Counted from the stretch's first letter, positions 16,898 to 26,442 are shown. The stretch: 55,552 bases of DNA from UBA2030 sp049969475 (GCA_049969475.1 JBMFOU010000023.1:1-55552), one strand, 5' to 3'. Notes: generated by a model not told the origin, from the sequence alone. Numbers and translations: made by a program.

Positions 16898-19800
16898 ATG
16901 GTACCGAAGGTCAGCTGGATGGCATGGCTTATTCTGCTATTAACCAGGCCCCTGGCAGGTCAGGTAGGTTTTGTGGAGAACCGGGGACAATGGAAAGAAC
17001 CTTTTCAATACAAGGCTGATCTGGCTCCAGGAGTAAGCATTTTTGTGGATACCGATGCCCTTACCTTCAACCTGATTGATTATCAACATTCACACGAAGA
17101 TAACAAAGATTCGGAAACCGGAAAAACAGATTACGAGCAATTACACGGACATGCCTTCCGGATTGTATTTAAGGGAGCCCATCTCACCCGGATTATTCCA
17201 CAAGATCCCCTACCCGGTTATGAAAATTATTTTCTGGGCGCTAACCCAAAACATTGGGCAGGGGGGGAAAAAAAGTACCAGCAGCTCTGGATCAGGGAAG
17301 TGTGGCCCGGCATAGACCTTAAAATTAAAACTGAAGCCGGAAGGCTCAAATACGAGCTTCATCTGGCAGAGGGGAATGACATTCAAAAAATTCGCCTGCT
17401 CTACGAAGGGCTCGACAGGCTGACCCTGCAGGAGGGAGAACTATGCCTTGCAACCCGTCTGGGTGAGATCAGGGAAAGACGGCCTGTGGCCTGGACTGAG
17501 AAGGGAGATAACCTGGAAGCAAAATACCAGCTTAAGGGGAAAGAGGTTTCTTTTGAAGTTGACCCCAAAACAAGCCCGGAAAGCATAGTGATAGATCCGG
17601 AACTGGTTTTCTCCACCTATTCGGGCAGCACGGCCGACAACTGGGGCTTTTGCGGCACCTATGCTCCGGGTAATGCTGTATATTCCGGGGGCATTGTTTT
17701 CAATACCGGATACCCTGTAAGCATTGGAGCCTGGCAGCAGAATTTTGCAGGCATGTGTGATGTGGGCATAATAAAATACGACTCCACGGGCACTCAAAGG
17801 CTTTGGGCCACCTACCTCGGAGGGCAATATGCCGATCTTCCCCATAGTCTGATAGTAAATGAGGTGGGCGAATTGGTCATTCTGGGAACTACGGGCTCAC
17901 CGAATTTTCCCGTAACGCCTGAAGCTTTCGACACAACTTTTAACGGAGGAACCCCCTTAAACTATGCTTCCCTGAATTTTCCCCAGGGGAGCGACATCTT
18001 TGTGGCTGTGCTGAGTGACGACGGTACCCAACTCAGGGGAAGCACCTTTGTGGGAGGAAACAAAAACGACGGATTAAACTTCAGGCAACGCTACAGCTCA
18101 TTTATGATGGCGGGCAACGACAGCCTGTACTACAATTACGGGGATGGGGCCCGGGGTGAGGTAATTACAGGATCAGGGAATGAAATAATTGCGGGATCTT
18201 GTACTTTTTCTACCGATTTTCCGGTGACACCGGATGCACCTCAGCTTGCCAGCGGAGGTAAACAGGAAGGTGTGTTGTTTAAACTCGACCGGCACGCTCA
18301 GCATCTACTTTACAGCACTTATTTGGGAGGGAATGGGGACGATGCCATTTACTCTGTTGCCACCGATTCTGAAGGGAATATATTTTTTGCTGGTGGTACC
18401 AACAGTTCCAATCTGCCCGTCCCAGCAGGTGCCTGGCTCAGTACCCGGCCAGGTGGAGGAGCCGATGCTTTTGCAGGCCGAATTTCACCCCCGGGAAACC
18501 CAATTTCAGGTCTCACCTATTTTGGCTCTTCCCTCTATGATCAGGCTTATTTTATTAAAACCGGCTCCGACGGATTTCCTTATATTTTTGGACAAACCCG
18601 GGCTTCAGGAAATACCCTAATGTTAAATTCCACCTACGGACAACCCAACAGCGGGCAGTTTCTTGCAAAATTCAATCCGGGATTCACACAATTGCTCTGG
18701 AGCACGGTTTTTGGTACCGGAGATGGGAAACCCAACATTTCGCCCACGGCCTTCATGGTGGATGTCTGCGGACGTATCTATATCAGTGGCTGGGGACGCA
18801 TTTTCGGAAACAGTATTATCAACGGAACTCCCTATCCCTGGGGAGCTGTGTTTGGAACAGTGGGCCTGCCCATCACGCCGGATGCCATTCAAAGCCAAAC
18901 CGACGGGCAGGACTTTTACGTGGCAGTATTTTCACCCAACGCTACTGGACTGGAATACGCGACTTTTTACGGAGAATTACATTACCCTGGCTGTTCATAC
19001 AGCGGCCACGACCACGTGGATGGGGGCACCAGCCGCTTCGATCCTCAGGGAAACATTATTCAGTCGGTATGCGCTTCGTGCGGGGGGTGTCAGCAATTTC
19101 CTACCTCGCCCAACCCCGGTGCGTGGTCCAATTCCAATAATTCCTGGAATTGCAATAATGCTGTTTTTAAAATCAATCTCAGAAACGATTTTGCACTGGC
19201 CGGATTTCAACAACCTCCTTCGGGCTGTGCCCCCCATACGGTTCAATTTCATAATACAGGAAGGGGTACCCAGTTTTCCTGGGACTTCGGCGACCCAGTT
19301 TCAGGTCCAGCTAACACTTCAAATCTGGCCAATCCCACACACACATTCCAGCAGCCCGGTCTTTACCAGATCACCCAGGTGGTTTGTCTGCCCGGCAGTT
19401 GCAACGGCTGCGATACCGTAGTTCGTTTACTGCATGTACTTGCCGACACAACCATCCGGCTGGATACACTGCTTATATGCCAGGGAGAATGGGTACAGGC
19501 AGGTATCTCTCCCTCACCCGATACATCGGTCAGCTACCAGTGGATTCCTGCTACGGGTCTGAGTGCTTCTAATATCCCCAACCCCTGGGCAGCGCCCCAA
19601 AACACTACCGATTATATTTGCCTGGTTTCACACCCCGGATGCACCGATACCCTGCTTCAGCGAATTGAGGTAACCCCTCTTGCTGCTCAGGCCGGAAATG
19701 ATACCGCTGTATGTCTCAACCTTTTCCAGTTGATCGGAACTTCGGGAACTGCAGGTGCTACATTTGTCTGGTCTACCTCCGCTACTTTTCAGGACACATT

Positions 19801-22465
19801 GAATGCTAATCCCTCTGATAGCACTGCCTGGATTGATCTCCTTCAGTATGGGAGCCATACTTTCTTCCTGAAAGTCAATGCACACCCATGCACAGCTATG
19901 GACAGCATCCATCTAACCTATGCAGGTACGGTCATCGAGGCGGGAAGGGATAGACGTATTTGCCATGGAGATACAGTACATCTGGAGGCCCAGAATTTAT
20001 TTCCGCTTAATCCGGTTAGCTGGGCCTGGGAGCCCTCGGATTTTATTCAGGGTAATAACCAGCAGGCAGCCATAGTCGCTCTGCCCGATTCCTCTGTCTG
20101 GTTCAGGGTTACAGGTACAACCCCCTGGGGTTGCACCGCCACCGACAGTCTGAAGGTGGAAGTAAGTCGAATAAATCCTGGGGCCGGCAGCCTCAACTGT
20201 ACCTGTCATGATCTATGCAACGGAGCGGCCTGGGTGGCCCCTTCCGGAGGTTTTCCTCCCTACACGGTTATTTTTAGCAATGGGGCTGGCGGAAACGGCA
20301 TCCAGCAACTCTGCCCGGGAACGTATCAGGCGTTTATTACAGACTCTTTGGGATGCGATACGATGGTAGTTTTCAACATTACAGCCCCCTCTTCCTTCCT
20401 TATTGAACCAACCATCGTTGAGCCTATGTGCCATGGCGATAGTACAGGGAGTATCAGCCTGGCCATTTCTGGGGCTACTCCACCTTACTCTGTTGTTTGG
20501 TCGAACGGCTCTACCGGGAACCTCCTCACGGGAATTCCGTCCGGTACCTACATAGCCTTTGTCAGCGATAGCCAGGACTGCGATACTACGCTGGTTTTTC
20601 ACCTCCATGAACCCCTGCCCTACCAGATAAACACACAAATGCAAAGTCCGACATGTTATGGCCAGAATACCGGGAGCATTCACCTCGAAATCAGCGGAGC
20701 TACTCCACCCTATGTCGTCGTATGGAATAATGGGGCCCTGGGTTTCTCCCTTAACAACCTTTCGGCAGGAAGTTATTCAGCCCTTATAACGGATAGTGTG
20801 GGATGCGATACGGTAGTAAATTTTTTGCTTACCGAGCCCCCTCCCCTGCAGACTCAGGCACAGATGACTCCACCGCTCTGTTATGCCAGCAACGACGGAA
20901 GCATACAGGTGAGTGTAATGGGAGGAACACCCCCTTACTCCCTGCTCTGGAGTACCGGAGATACGGGCACCTACCTACACTCCATACCAGCAGGAAATTA
21001 CTTGCTGCATATAAAGGATGCGCATCAATGCGAAAAAGATACCTCTTACCTGCTCGTTTCTCCTCCTCCTTTCAACCTCCTCGCCCATATTCATCACGTC
21101 ACCTGCAAGGGATGGGGAGATGGATTCGTACAGGTTCAGACCAGCGGAGCCTCGCCCCCATACAACTACCTTTGGTCAAACGGGTCGACTTCGCCTGCGA
21201 TTTACAACCTTTCGGGTGGCGTTTATACTTTAACACTCCAGGATTCCCACCAGTGCGATACCACCGTTACCTTTACCCTGCTCGAAGCCACCGAAGAATT
21301 ACGCGCCTCCCTAATAACCAAACCACCTACCTGCTTTGGCTACAACGACGGAGAAATCATAGCTAGCATCAAGGGAGGGATTCCTCCTTATTCAATAAGC
21401 TGGCAAAACGGACTCACAGGCGACACACTCAGCGGAATACCAGCAGGAGTTTATACGGCTCAGATTTACGATTTCACAGGTTGCCAACTTTGGCTCACCG
21501 ATACGTTAGTCGAGCCCGATAGCATACATATTGAAGCGCAGGTCGTTCCTCAACGATGCCATGGAGGTGCAGCCGATGGCAGCATTCATCTTACGATTTC
21601 AGGAGGCGTCAGCCCATACACCGTGTTGTGGGACAACCATATGACAGGGCCCGACATCGAAAATCTGGCAGCCGGCATCTATCAAGCTCTTGTGAGAGAT
21701 TTCAAAGGATGTGAGAAGAATTATGCAATTGTCGTAGAGTCTCCCCTTCCTATTTCTACCCAGATTACGGCAGCGGAGGCCTCATGTTCAGATAGGGCAG
21801 ATGGCAGTCTAAGCCTCTCCCTCAGTGGTGGAACAGGTCCTTACACCCTGATTTGGCAGGATGGCTCAACTGACAATCCCCGACAGAGCCTTCTACCCGG
21901 GAATTATCCTTTTACCGTGATGGATGCTTCGGGGTGCAACCTTCGCGATACTGCTTATGTGCCCGGCCCTTTGCCTCTTACAGCTTCAAAAATCGTATCT
22001 CCGCCCGATTGCGAAAACCTGAACAATGCAACCCTTCAAATAGAACCTGCAGGTGGAACACCTCCTTACAATATTCGGTGGGAAGATGGAAATCTTTCCT
22101 TCTTCCGCCTGTGGCTCTCTCCCGCTGTTTATAGGTTTGTACTCTCCGATAGCCGACAATGCCAGGTGGCTGACACAGCCGAAATAAAGCCGCCCGACTG
22201 CAACCTGTTCATACCTAATGTAATTACCCCCAACGGAGATGGGGTCAACGACCGATTCATTATTCTGGGCATTGAAAAATTCCCAAACAACCAACTCATC
22301 ATTTTCAACCGCTGGGGCAGAGAATTGCTGCAGTTTAAAGGATATAAAAACGAATGGGATGGGCGCGACAGCCAGGGCGATCTGGTAGCCGAAGGAGTGT
22401 ATTATTTCATTTTGAGACTTTCCAATGGCCGTGAGTTTCAGGGATCGGTTACCGTGATTCGTTAA
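16898..22465 (+). CDS. Giant SprB-repeat surface protein with T9SS type B sorting domain
   Basis: The protein has 1855 residues. A signal peptide (MAWLILLLTRPLAG) is followed by an N-terminal region starting GFVENRGQWKEPF, common in Bacteroidota adhesins. A beta-propeller of SBBP-type repeats comes next (about residues 230-740; units such as LYSTYLGGNGDDAIYSVATDSEGNIFFAGGT). A PKD domain follows near residue 777 (FSWDFGDPVSGPANTS), then two Ig-like segments. Nine SprB-like repeats occupy about 1097-1767, each of about 75 residues with the pattern 'C-x-G-x-x-x-GSI ... GGxPPYxxxWSNGxTG ... LxAGxYxxxxxDSxGC'. The last 88 residues are the CHU_C/gliding-motility C-terminal domain (CNLFIPNVITPNGDGVNDRF, then NRWGREL, YKNEWDGRD and GVYYFIL). 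It is exported by T9SS and probably stays on the cell surface as an adhesin. Whether the strain glides is unknown. Confidence 0.92.
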   Translation: MVPKVSWMAWLILLLTRPLAGQVGFVENRGQWKEPFQYKADLAPGVSIFVDTDALTFNLIDYQHSHEDNKDSETGKTDYEQLHGHAFRIVFKGAHLTRIIPQDPLPGYENYFLGANPKHWAGGEKKYQQLWIREVWPGIDLKIKTEAGRLKYELHLAEGNDIQKIRLLYEGLDRLTLQEGELCLATRLGEIRERRPVAWTEKGDNLEAKYQLKGKEVSFEVDPKTSPESIVIDPELVFSTYSGSTADNWGFCGTYAPGNAVYSGGIVFNTGYPVSIGAWQQNFAGMCDVGIIKYDSTGTQRLWATYLGGQYADLPHSLIVNEVGELVILGTTGSPNFPVTPEAFDTTFNGGTPLNYASLNFPQGSDIFVAVLSDDGTQLRGSTFVGGNKNDGLNFRQRYSSFMMAGNDSLYYNYGDGARGEVITGSGNEIIAGSCTFSTDFPVTPDAPQLASGGKQEGVLFKLDRHAQHLLYSTYLGGNGDDAIYSVATDSEGNIFFAGGTNSSNLPVPAGAWLSTRPGGGADAFAGRISPPGNPISGLTYFGSSLYDQAYFIKTGSDGFPYIFGQTRASGNTLMLNSTYGQPNSGQFLAKFNPGFTQLLWSTVFGTGDGKPNISPTAFMVDVCGRIYISGWGRIFGNSIINGTPYPWGAVFGTVGLPITPDAIQSQTDGQDFYVAVFSPNATGLEYATFYGELHYPGCSYSGHDHVDGGTSRFDPQGNIIQSVCASCGGCQQFPTSPNPGAWSNSNNSWNCNNAVFKINLRNDFALAGFQQPPSGCAPHTVQFHNTGRGTQFSWDFGDPVSGPANTSNLANPTHTFQQPGLYQITQVVCLPGSCNGCDTVVRLLHVLADTTIRLDTLLICQGEWVQAGISPSPDTSVSYQWIPATGLSASNIPNPWAAPQNTTDYICLVSHPGCTDTLLQRIEVTPLAAQAGNDTAVCLNLFQLIGTSGTAGATFVWSTSATFQDTLNANPSDSTAWIDLLQYGSHTFFLKVNAHPCTAMDSIHLTYAGTVIEAGRDRRICHGDTVHLEAQNLFPLNPVSWAWEPSDFIQGNNQQAAIVALPDSSVWFRVTGTTPWGCTATDSLKVEVSRINPGAGSLNCTCHDLCNGAAWVAPSGGFPPYTVIFSNGAGGNGIQQLCPGTYQAFITDSLGCDTMVVFNITAPSSFLIEPTIVEPMCHGDSTGSISLAISGATPPYSVVWSNGSTGNLLTGIPSGTYIAFVSDSQDCDTTLVFHLHEPLPYQINTQMQSPTCYGQNTGSIHLEISGATPPYVVVWNNGALGFSLNNLSAGSYSALITDSVGCDTVVNFLLTEPPPLQTQAQMTPPLCYASNDGSIQVSVMGGTPPYSLLWSTGDTGTYLHSIPAGNYLLHIKDAHQCEKDTSYLLVSPPPFNLLAHIHHVTCKGWGDGFVQVQTSGASPPYNYLWSNGSTSPAIYNLSGGVYTLTLQDSHQCDTTVTFTLLEATEELRASLITKPPTCFGYNDGEIIASIKGGIPPYSISWQNGLTGDTLSGIPAGVYTAQIYDFTGCQLWLTDTLVEPDSIHIEAQVVPQRCHGGAADGSIHLTISGGVSPYTVLWDNHMTGPDIENLAAGIYQALVRDFKGCEKNYAIVVESPLPISTQITAAEASCSDRADGSLSLSLSGGTGPYTLIWQDGSTDNPRQSLLPGNYPFTVMDASGCNLRDTAYVPGPLPLTASKIVSPPDCENLNNATLQIEPAGGTPPYNIRWEDGNLSFFRLWLSPAVYRFVLSDSRQCQVADTAEIKPPDCNLFIPNVITPNGDGVNDRFIILGIEKFPNNQLIIFNRWGRELLQFKGYKNEWDGRDSQGDLVAEGVYYFILRLSNGREFQGSVTVIR

Positions 22466-22500
22466 CCCCAAAATATTATGGTGATGTGAATAATTCTGTT

Positions 22501-22522
22501 TATTTTTGTCGCAAACGTTTGA
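22501..22522 (+). promoter_or_regulatory. serA promoter with LacI-type operator-like palindrome at the start site
   Basis: TATTTTTG (22501-22508) fits the -7 consensus. Three bases after it, at the expected transcription start, stands GCAAACGTTTG (22511-22521), which matches 11 of the 12 bases of the palindrome between lacI and susC (3571-3582). A repressor bound here would block transcription. The serA ATG follows at 22554. Confidence 0.45.
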
Positions 22523-22553
22523 GAAAATATATCCCCTTAAAAAACATACTCTT

Positions 22554-23477
22554 ATGAAGAAAGTTCTGGTTGCAACCGAGAAGCCCTTTGCACCGGCAGC
22601 CGTTAATGCCATCCGCAAGGTAGTGGAAGACGCAGGCTATACCCTGGCCTTGTTGGAAAAATATACAGCCAAGGAAGATTTGCTAAAAGCCGTGGCTGAT
22701 GTGGATGCTCTCATCATCCGCAGCGATATTGTGGACCGTGAAGTACTTGATGCAGCCAAAAATCTGAAGATTGTGGTAAGAGCCGGAGCCGGCTACGACA
22801 ATATCGACCTTGCTGCTTGCACAGAGAAAGGAATCGTAGCCATGAATACCCCCGGTCAAAATAGCAATGCCGTGGCTGAACTAGCTTTTGCCATGATGCT
22901 TTATATGGCCCGCGGCGGTTTCGATGGAGGCACAGGTACAGAATTAAGAGGCAAAACCCTGGGGCTTCATGCCTATGGCAATGTAGGTAAATACATGGCG
23001 AAAATAGCTCATGGATTCGGAATGGAAATTTATGCCTTTGACCCCTTTGTAAGCAAGGAAGCTATTGAAGCAGACGGAGTGAAACCGGTGGATAAAGTGG
23101 AAGATTTATACAGCAAATGTCAGTATGTCTCGCTCCATATTCCTGCTAACGAACAGACCAAGAAATCCATAGGCTACAACTTACTGTCGCTCATGCCCAA
23201 AGGCGCCGTGCTCGTCAACACAGCCCGTAAGGAAGTAATTGACGAAGAAGGACTTCTAAAGATGTTTGCCGAGCGAGCTGATTTTAAATATCTTAGCGAT
23301 ATTGAGCCCGGATGCAAGGCAGAAATCGAGGCCCAATACCCCAAACGTTATTTCTTTACCCCCAAAAAGATGGGAGCTCAGACCTCTGAGGCCAATAACA
23401 ATGCAGGTATTGCTGCCGCCCGACAGATAGTAGATTTCTTTGAAAAAGGAGATATACGTTTTAAAGTTAACAAATAA
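22554..23477 (+). CDS. serA: D-3-phosphoglycerate dehydrogenase family protein
   Basis: The protein has 307 residues from the ATG at 22554. The frame is open further upstream but only from a TTG overlapping the promoter. It is the short form of the D-2-hydroxyacid dehydrogenase family with no ACT regulatory domain. Conserved parts: VVRAGAGYDNIDLAACTEKGI (about residues 80-100), GKTLGLHAYGNVGKYMAKIAHGFG (Rossmann nucleotide-binding loop, with Ala where the second Gly is usual), VLVNTARKEVIDEEGL and the catalytic region near SDIEPGC. It makes phosphohydroxypyruvate in serine synthesis. In many Bacteroidota serA is followed directly by the DUF1015 gene, and often preceded by serC. Here serC is absent and a four-helix-bundle gene stands in between. 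The substrate is inferred from this context. Confidence 0.85.
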   Translation: MKKVLVATEKPFAPAAVNAIRKVVEDAGYTLALLEKYTAKEDLLKAVADVDALIIRSDIVDREVLDAAKNLKIVVRAGAGYDNIDLAACTEKGIVAMNTPGQNSNAVAELAFAMMLYMARGGFDGGTGTELRGKTLGLHAYGNVGKYMAKIAHGFGMEIYAFDPFVSKEAIEADGVKPVDKVEDLYSKCQYVSLHIPANEQTKKSIGYNLLSLMPKGAVLVNTARKEVIDEEGLLKMFAERADFKYLSDIEPGCKAEIEAQYPKRYFFTPKKMGAQTSEANNNAGIAAARQIVDFFEKGDIRFKVNK

Positions 23478-23514
23478 TTTTTATCTTAGTCGTCGTTCTT
23501 TCTTTATTGCCCAA

Positions 23515-23720
23515 GAGCCATGGGGTTAACCCTAAGAAAAAATAACTCTTGTACGGCCCCTATCCAACAAGTGGGATAGAGCGTACAAGAAAGGATAATT
23601 TTCGGGTCAACCCCATGAGCCCGTGAGCTCATTCTCCTTGGTGCAGGTCGCGGCAACCCCGGCGCGGCGAATCCGAACTACATACCTGAAACCAATGGGT
23701 TTACCAGGTAAACAATTCAA
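23515..23720 (+). ncRNA. Candidate structured RNA element upstream of the four-helix-bundle gene
   Basis: The 282 bases after serA hold nested base pairing. The outer stem CATGGGGTT (23519-23527) pairs with AACCCCATG (23609-23617) over 9 bp and continues with ACCC/GGGT. Inside it, CTTGTACG (23548-23555) pairs with CGTACAAG (23582-23589), then CTATCC (23560-23565) with GGATAG (23574-23579). A second part (about 23618-23716) is G/C-rich with further short dyads (ATGAGC..GCTCAT and GTTTACCAGGTAAAC). The G/C-rich part differs from the A/T-rich intergenic regions elsewhere in the window. There is no T tract, so it is not a normal terminator. It may be the RNA part of a mobile or regulatory element. 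The family is unknown. Confidence 0.4.
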
Positions 23721-23759
23721 ACTGTAACAGCACATTACCAAATAAAAAAACAGAGGATT

Positions 23760-24170
23760 ATGGCATTTTTCAGGTTTCAGGACTTAAGGGTTTATCACAA
23801 AATTCTTGAATTCGCCCGGTCGGCTGAGGTCTTGCCCAGCATTGCGGTAAAAGATGACGGAATGAGTACTTTTTCTGGGCTATCGAGTGCTGCTCTGGGT
23901 GCAGCTATAAAAATAGCTGAGGGTGCATCCATGCCTCGCGAGATCTTCGTTCAGCAGGTACGCAGTAGTAAAACAAACATTAGGGAATGCGTAGTCTTGC
24001 TGGATTTTGCTTTCAAAAAAAATCAGATAGATGAAACCAACTACAAGCTTTTACTCAACGAACTAGAGGAAATAACTAAAATGACCGGAGCCCTGATAAC
24101 ATCCCTGCATCGAACCCAAGCCTCAGCTATGGATGAAAATCAGGAGGAATGCAAGGACTGGGACAACTAA
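23760..24170 (+). CDS. Four-helix-bundle protein (S23/Avd-like family)
   Basis: The protein has 136 residues. The start FFRFQDLRVYHKILEFARSA and later GLSSAALGAAIKIAEGASM and RECVVLLDFAFKKNQID follow the pattern of the TIGR02436 four-helix-bundle family, which includes the proteins encoded in 23S rRNA intervening sequences and the Avd proteins of diversity-generating retroelements. Stand-alone members are common in Bacteroidota and their function is not known. It has no catalytic motif. No reverse transcriptase or template repeat is near it, so a retroelement is not supported. It sits between serA and DUF1015, which are usually adjacent, and is preceded by a strongly structured segment. This suggests an inserted unit. 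Confidence 0.75.
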   Translation: MAFFRFQDLRVYHKILEFARSAEVLPSIAVKDDGMSTFSGLSSAALGAAIKIAEGASMPREIFVQQVRSSKTNIRECVVLLDFAFKKNQIDETNYKLLLNELEEITKMTGALITSLHRTQASAMDENQEECKDWDN

Positions 24171-24209
24171 TTTTTTCATCCAAATAACTCAAAAAACGTA
24201 TCTACAAAA

Positions 24210-25457
24210 ATGGCAATACTCAAACCTTTCAAAGGCTTACGCCCACCCAGGGAAATAGCCCATCTGGTGGCTGCCCGACCCTACGATGTGCTTAATTCAG
24301 AAGAGGCCCGACATGAGGCCGAAGGCAACCCCTATTCCCTGCTACACATTACCAAACCAGAAATCGATCTTCCGGCAGGTACGGATGAACACGCTCCCGA
24401 AGTGTATGAAAAGGCCGCCGAAAATTTCAGAATGTTTAGGGAAAATGGTTGGCTGAAGCCTGACCCTTCAGACTATCTTTATATTTATGCCCAAACCATG
24501 GAAGGCCGTACCCAATACGGTATTGTTGGGTGTGCCGGCGTTGACGATTACCTGAACGGAGTCATTAAAAAACACGAGCTCACCCGCAAGGACAAAGAAG
24601 AAGACCGCATGAAGCATGTAAGGGTAACCAACGCCAACATGGAGCCGGTTTTCTTTACCTATCCGGCTGTGAAGGAGATCGATGAAATGGTTGAAAATAT
24701 CGTCAAGACAAAGAAACCTGAATACGATTTTACGGCTCCCGATGGATTTGGTCATCATTTTTGGGTGATTGATGATAGAGCTACTATTCAACGCATCGTA
24801 GAGCTTTTTGCAAAAATTCCTTACACCTACGTAGCAGATGGTCATCACAGGACGGCTGCAGCTGCCCTGGTTGGGGCCGAAAAACGCAGAAACAATCCTC
24901 ATCACAGAGGTGATGAAGAGTATAACTTTTTCATGGCTGTACATTTCCCTGATAATCAACTTAGAATTATCGATTACAACCGCGTGGTGAAAGACCTCAA
25001 CGGGCTTACCCCTGAAGAGTTTCTAAAAAAACTGGAGAATCATTTTGTGGTAAAAACCCAGGGAACTCAGCCCTATAAACCTTCTCATCTGCACCAATTC
25101 AGCATGTACCTGGGAGGTCGATGGTACTCTATGGAAGCCCGACCCGGCACCTACGACGACAACGACCCCATCGGCGTACTCGACGTAACCATACTCAGCC
25201 GTCTGGTACTCGACGAGATTTTGGGAATAAAAGACCTGCGGACCGACAAACGTATTGATTTTGTAGGTGGCATCCGCGGTCTGGGCGAACTACAGCGAAG
25301 AGTAGATAGCGGGGAAATGGCCGTGGCGTTTGCTCTTTATCCAGTATCGATGAAACAGCTGATAGATATTGCCGACTCAGGCAACATCATGCCCCCCAAA
25401 ACTACCTGGTTCGAGCCCAAACTGCGGTCGGGTCTGGTGGTTCATACCTTAGAATAA
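24210..25457 (+). CDS. DUF1015 family protein
   Basis: This 415-residue protein is typical for DUF1015 (PF06245). Landmarks are the start LKPFKGLRPPREIAHLVAARPYDVLNSEEAR, YIYAQTMEGRTQYGIVG, the histidine-rich YVADGHHRTAAAALVG (about residues 208-223) and FVGGIRGLGELQRRVDSGE near the C-terminus. The biochemical role is not established. In Bacteroidota it is found beside serC and serA, so a link to serine metabolism or its side products is often suggested. It lies 39 bases after the four-helix-bundle gene and is followed by a terminator. Confidence 0.9.
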   Translation: MAILKPFKGLRPPREIAHLVAARPYDVLNSEEARHEAEGNPYSLLHITKPEIDLPAGTDEHAPEVYEKAAENFRMFRENGWLKPDPSDYLYIYAQTMEGRTQYGIVGCAGVDDYLNGVIKKHELTRKDKEEDRMKHVRVTNANMEPVFFTYPAVKEIDEMVENIVKTKKPEYDFTAPDGFGHHFWVIDDRATIQRIVELFAKIPYTYVADGHHRTAAAALVGAEKRRNNPHHRGDEEYNFFMAVHFPDNQLRIIDYNRVVKDLNGLTPEEFLKKLENHFVVKTQGTQPYKPSHLHQFSMYLGGRWYSMEARPGTYDDNDPIGVLDVTILSRLVLDEILGIKDLRTDKRIDFVGGIRGLGELQRRVDSGEMAVAFALYPVSMKQLIDIADSGNIMPPKTTWFEPKLRSGLVVHTLE

Positions 25458-25471
25458 CTTAACCCTTCTTA

Positions 25472-25510
25472 AATAAGAGGCCGGGAACATTTGCCCCGGC
25501 CTCGCTTATT
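25472..25510 (+). terminator. Terminator after the serA-DUF1015 cluster
   Basis: GAGGCCGGG pairs with CCCGGCCTC, with an outer AATAAG/CTTATT extension, just downstream of the DUF1015 stop codon. The T tract is short, so strength is uncertain. Confidence 0.65.
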
Positions 25511-25581
25511 CTTGAAATTTGTAACCCTTCTGCCAAACATTGAGGTCCTAAAACGAATTAAATCTGACTCAATACACCCAA

Positions 25582-26238
25582 ATGAATTCAAAGCCAATTA
25601 TTGTCTGGGACTGGAATGGAACACTACTCGACGATGTTGACTACAGTATCGAAACCATGAATTCCCTTTTACGCGAACGGGGGCTCGATCTGTTGGACCG
25701 GGAGAAATACAGGCGCTTTTTCGAGTTTCCGGTAATCAAGTACTACCAGAAGCTGGGGTTCGATTTCAAAAAAGAATCGTTTGAGGTGGTAGGCCTGCAA
25801 TTCATGAAAAGGTATTTTGAAAACATGGAAAGCCTACGACTTTTCGAACAGGCAGAAACCACGCTACGCTGGTTCAGGAGGCAAGGATACAGACAATGGG
25901 TGCTCTCGGCCATGGAACAGCAGATGCTCGAACGCATGCTCAGCCAATTGGGTGTAAAAGAATATTTTGAGCGGGTTGCTGGTATTGACAACCATTATGG
26001 AGGTGGAAAACTGGAAGCAGCCGAACGTCTGTGGTCGTATTTACAAGACCACCCGGGGAAGGTATGGATGATCGGAGATACCCTGCACGATGCCGAAATA
26101 GGTCAAAGCCTCGGAGTTGAGGTCATCCTCGTTGCCCAGGGACACCAGAACCGGCAAATACTCAGCCAGGCAGGCGTGCCTGTAATGGAATCGCTGGCCG
26201 AACTGGTAGGCTGGTTCTACACTAAAAATTCTTTTTAA
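25582..26238 (+). CDS. HAD-superfamily phosphatase (phosphoglycolate phosphatase-like)
   Basis: This 218-residue protein has the HAD motifs: motif I VWDWNGTLLDD (residues 8-18), with Asn in place of the second Asp of DxDGT as in many DWNGT-type HAD proteins; motif II QWVLSAME; the lysine of motif III in the GGGKLEAAERL region; and motif IV MIGDTLHDAEIGQSLG. The helical cap between motifs I and II marks subclass IA, as in phosphoglycolate phosphatase. The substrate is not predictable. It stands alone between terminator-bounded units and is the same strand as its neighbours. Confidence 0.82.
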   Translation: MNSKPIIVWDWNGTLLDDVDYSIETMNSLLRERGLDLLDREKYRRFFEFPVIKYYQKLGFDFKKESFEVVGLQFMKRYFENMESLRLFEQAETTLRWFRRQGYRQWVLSAMEQQMLERMLSQLGVKEYFERVAGIDNHYGGGKLEAAERLWSYLQDHPGKVWMIGDTLHDAEIGQSLGVEVILVAQGHQNRQILSQAGVPVMESLAELVGWFYTKNSF

Positions 26239-26442
26239 GATTTACTGGATTTAACCGTTTTCTATGAGAAAAATACCCGGGCACTTCGAAAAAATGGCCC
26301 TGTGGACCTTTAAAAATCAAAAGCTCCCTCCCTAAAATTCAGTGCACGAAGCTATCAGGTTTCAGATGAATTGCTATCGAGGCCTGATGAACTGCCGGCA
26401 CCCCTTTATATGACATAGAAAACCTTATTGGGGTTAAAGCAT

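Noticed and set aside
20190..22200. Repeated DNA pattern that could suggest a CRISPR array or tandem repeat
   Set aside because: The similarity is at protein level, in about 75-residue SprB repeats with diverged DNA. There are no short identical repeats with spacers.
23519..23617. Nested stems read as the terminator of serA
   Set aside because: The structure has long internal loops and no T tract after it.
23760..24170. Diversity-generating retroelement suggested by the Avd-like gene
   Set aside because: No reverse transcriptase and no template/variable repeat pair is present in the surrounding sequence.
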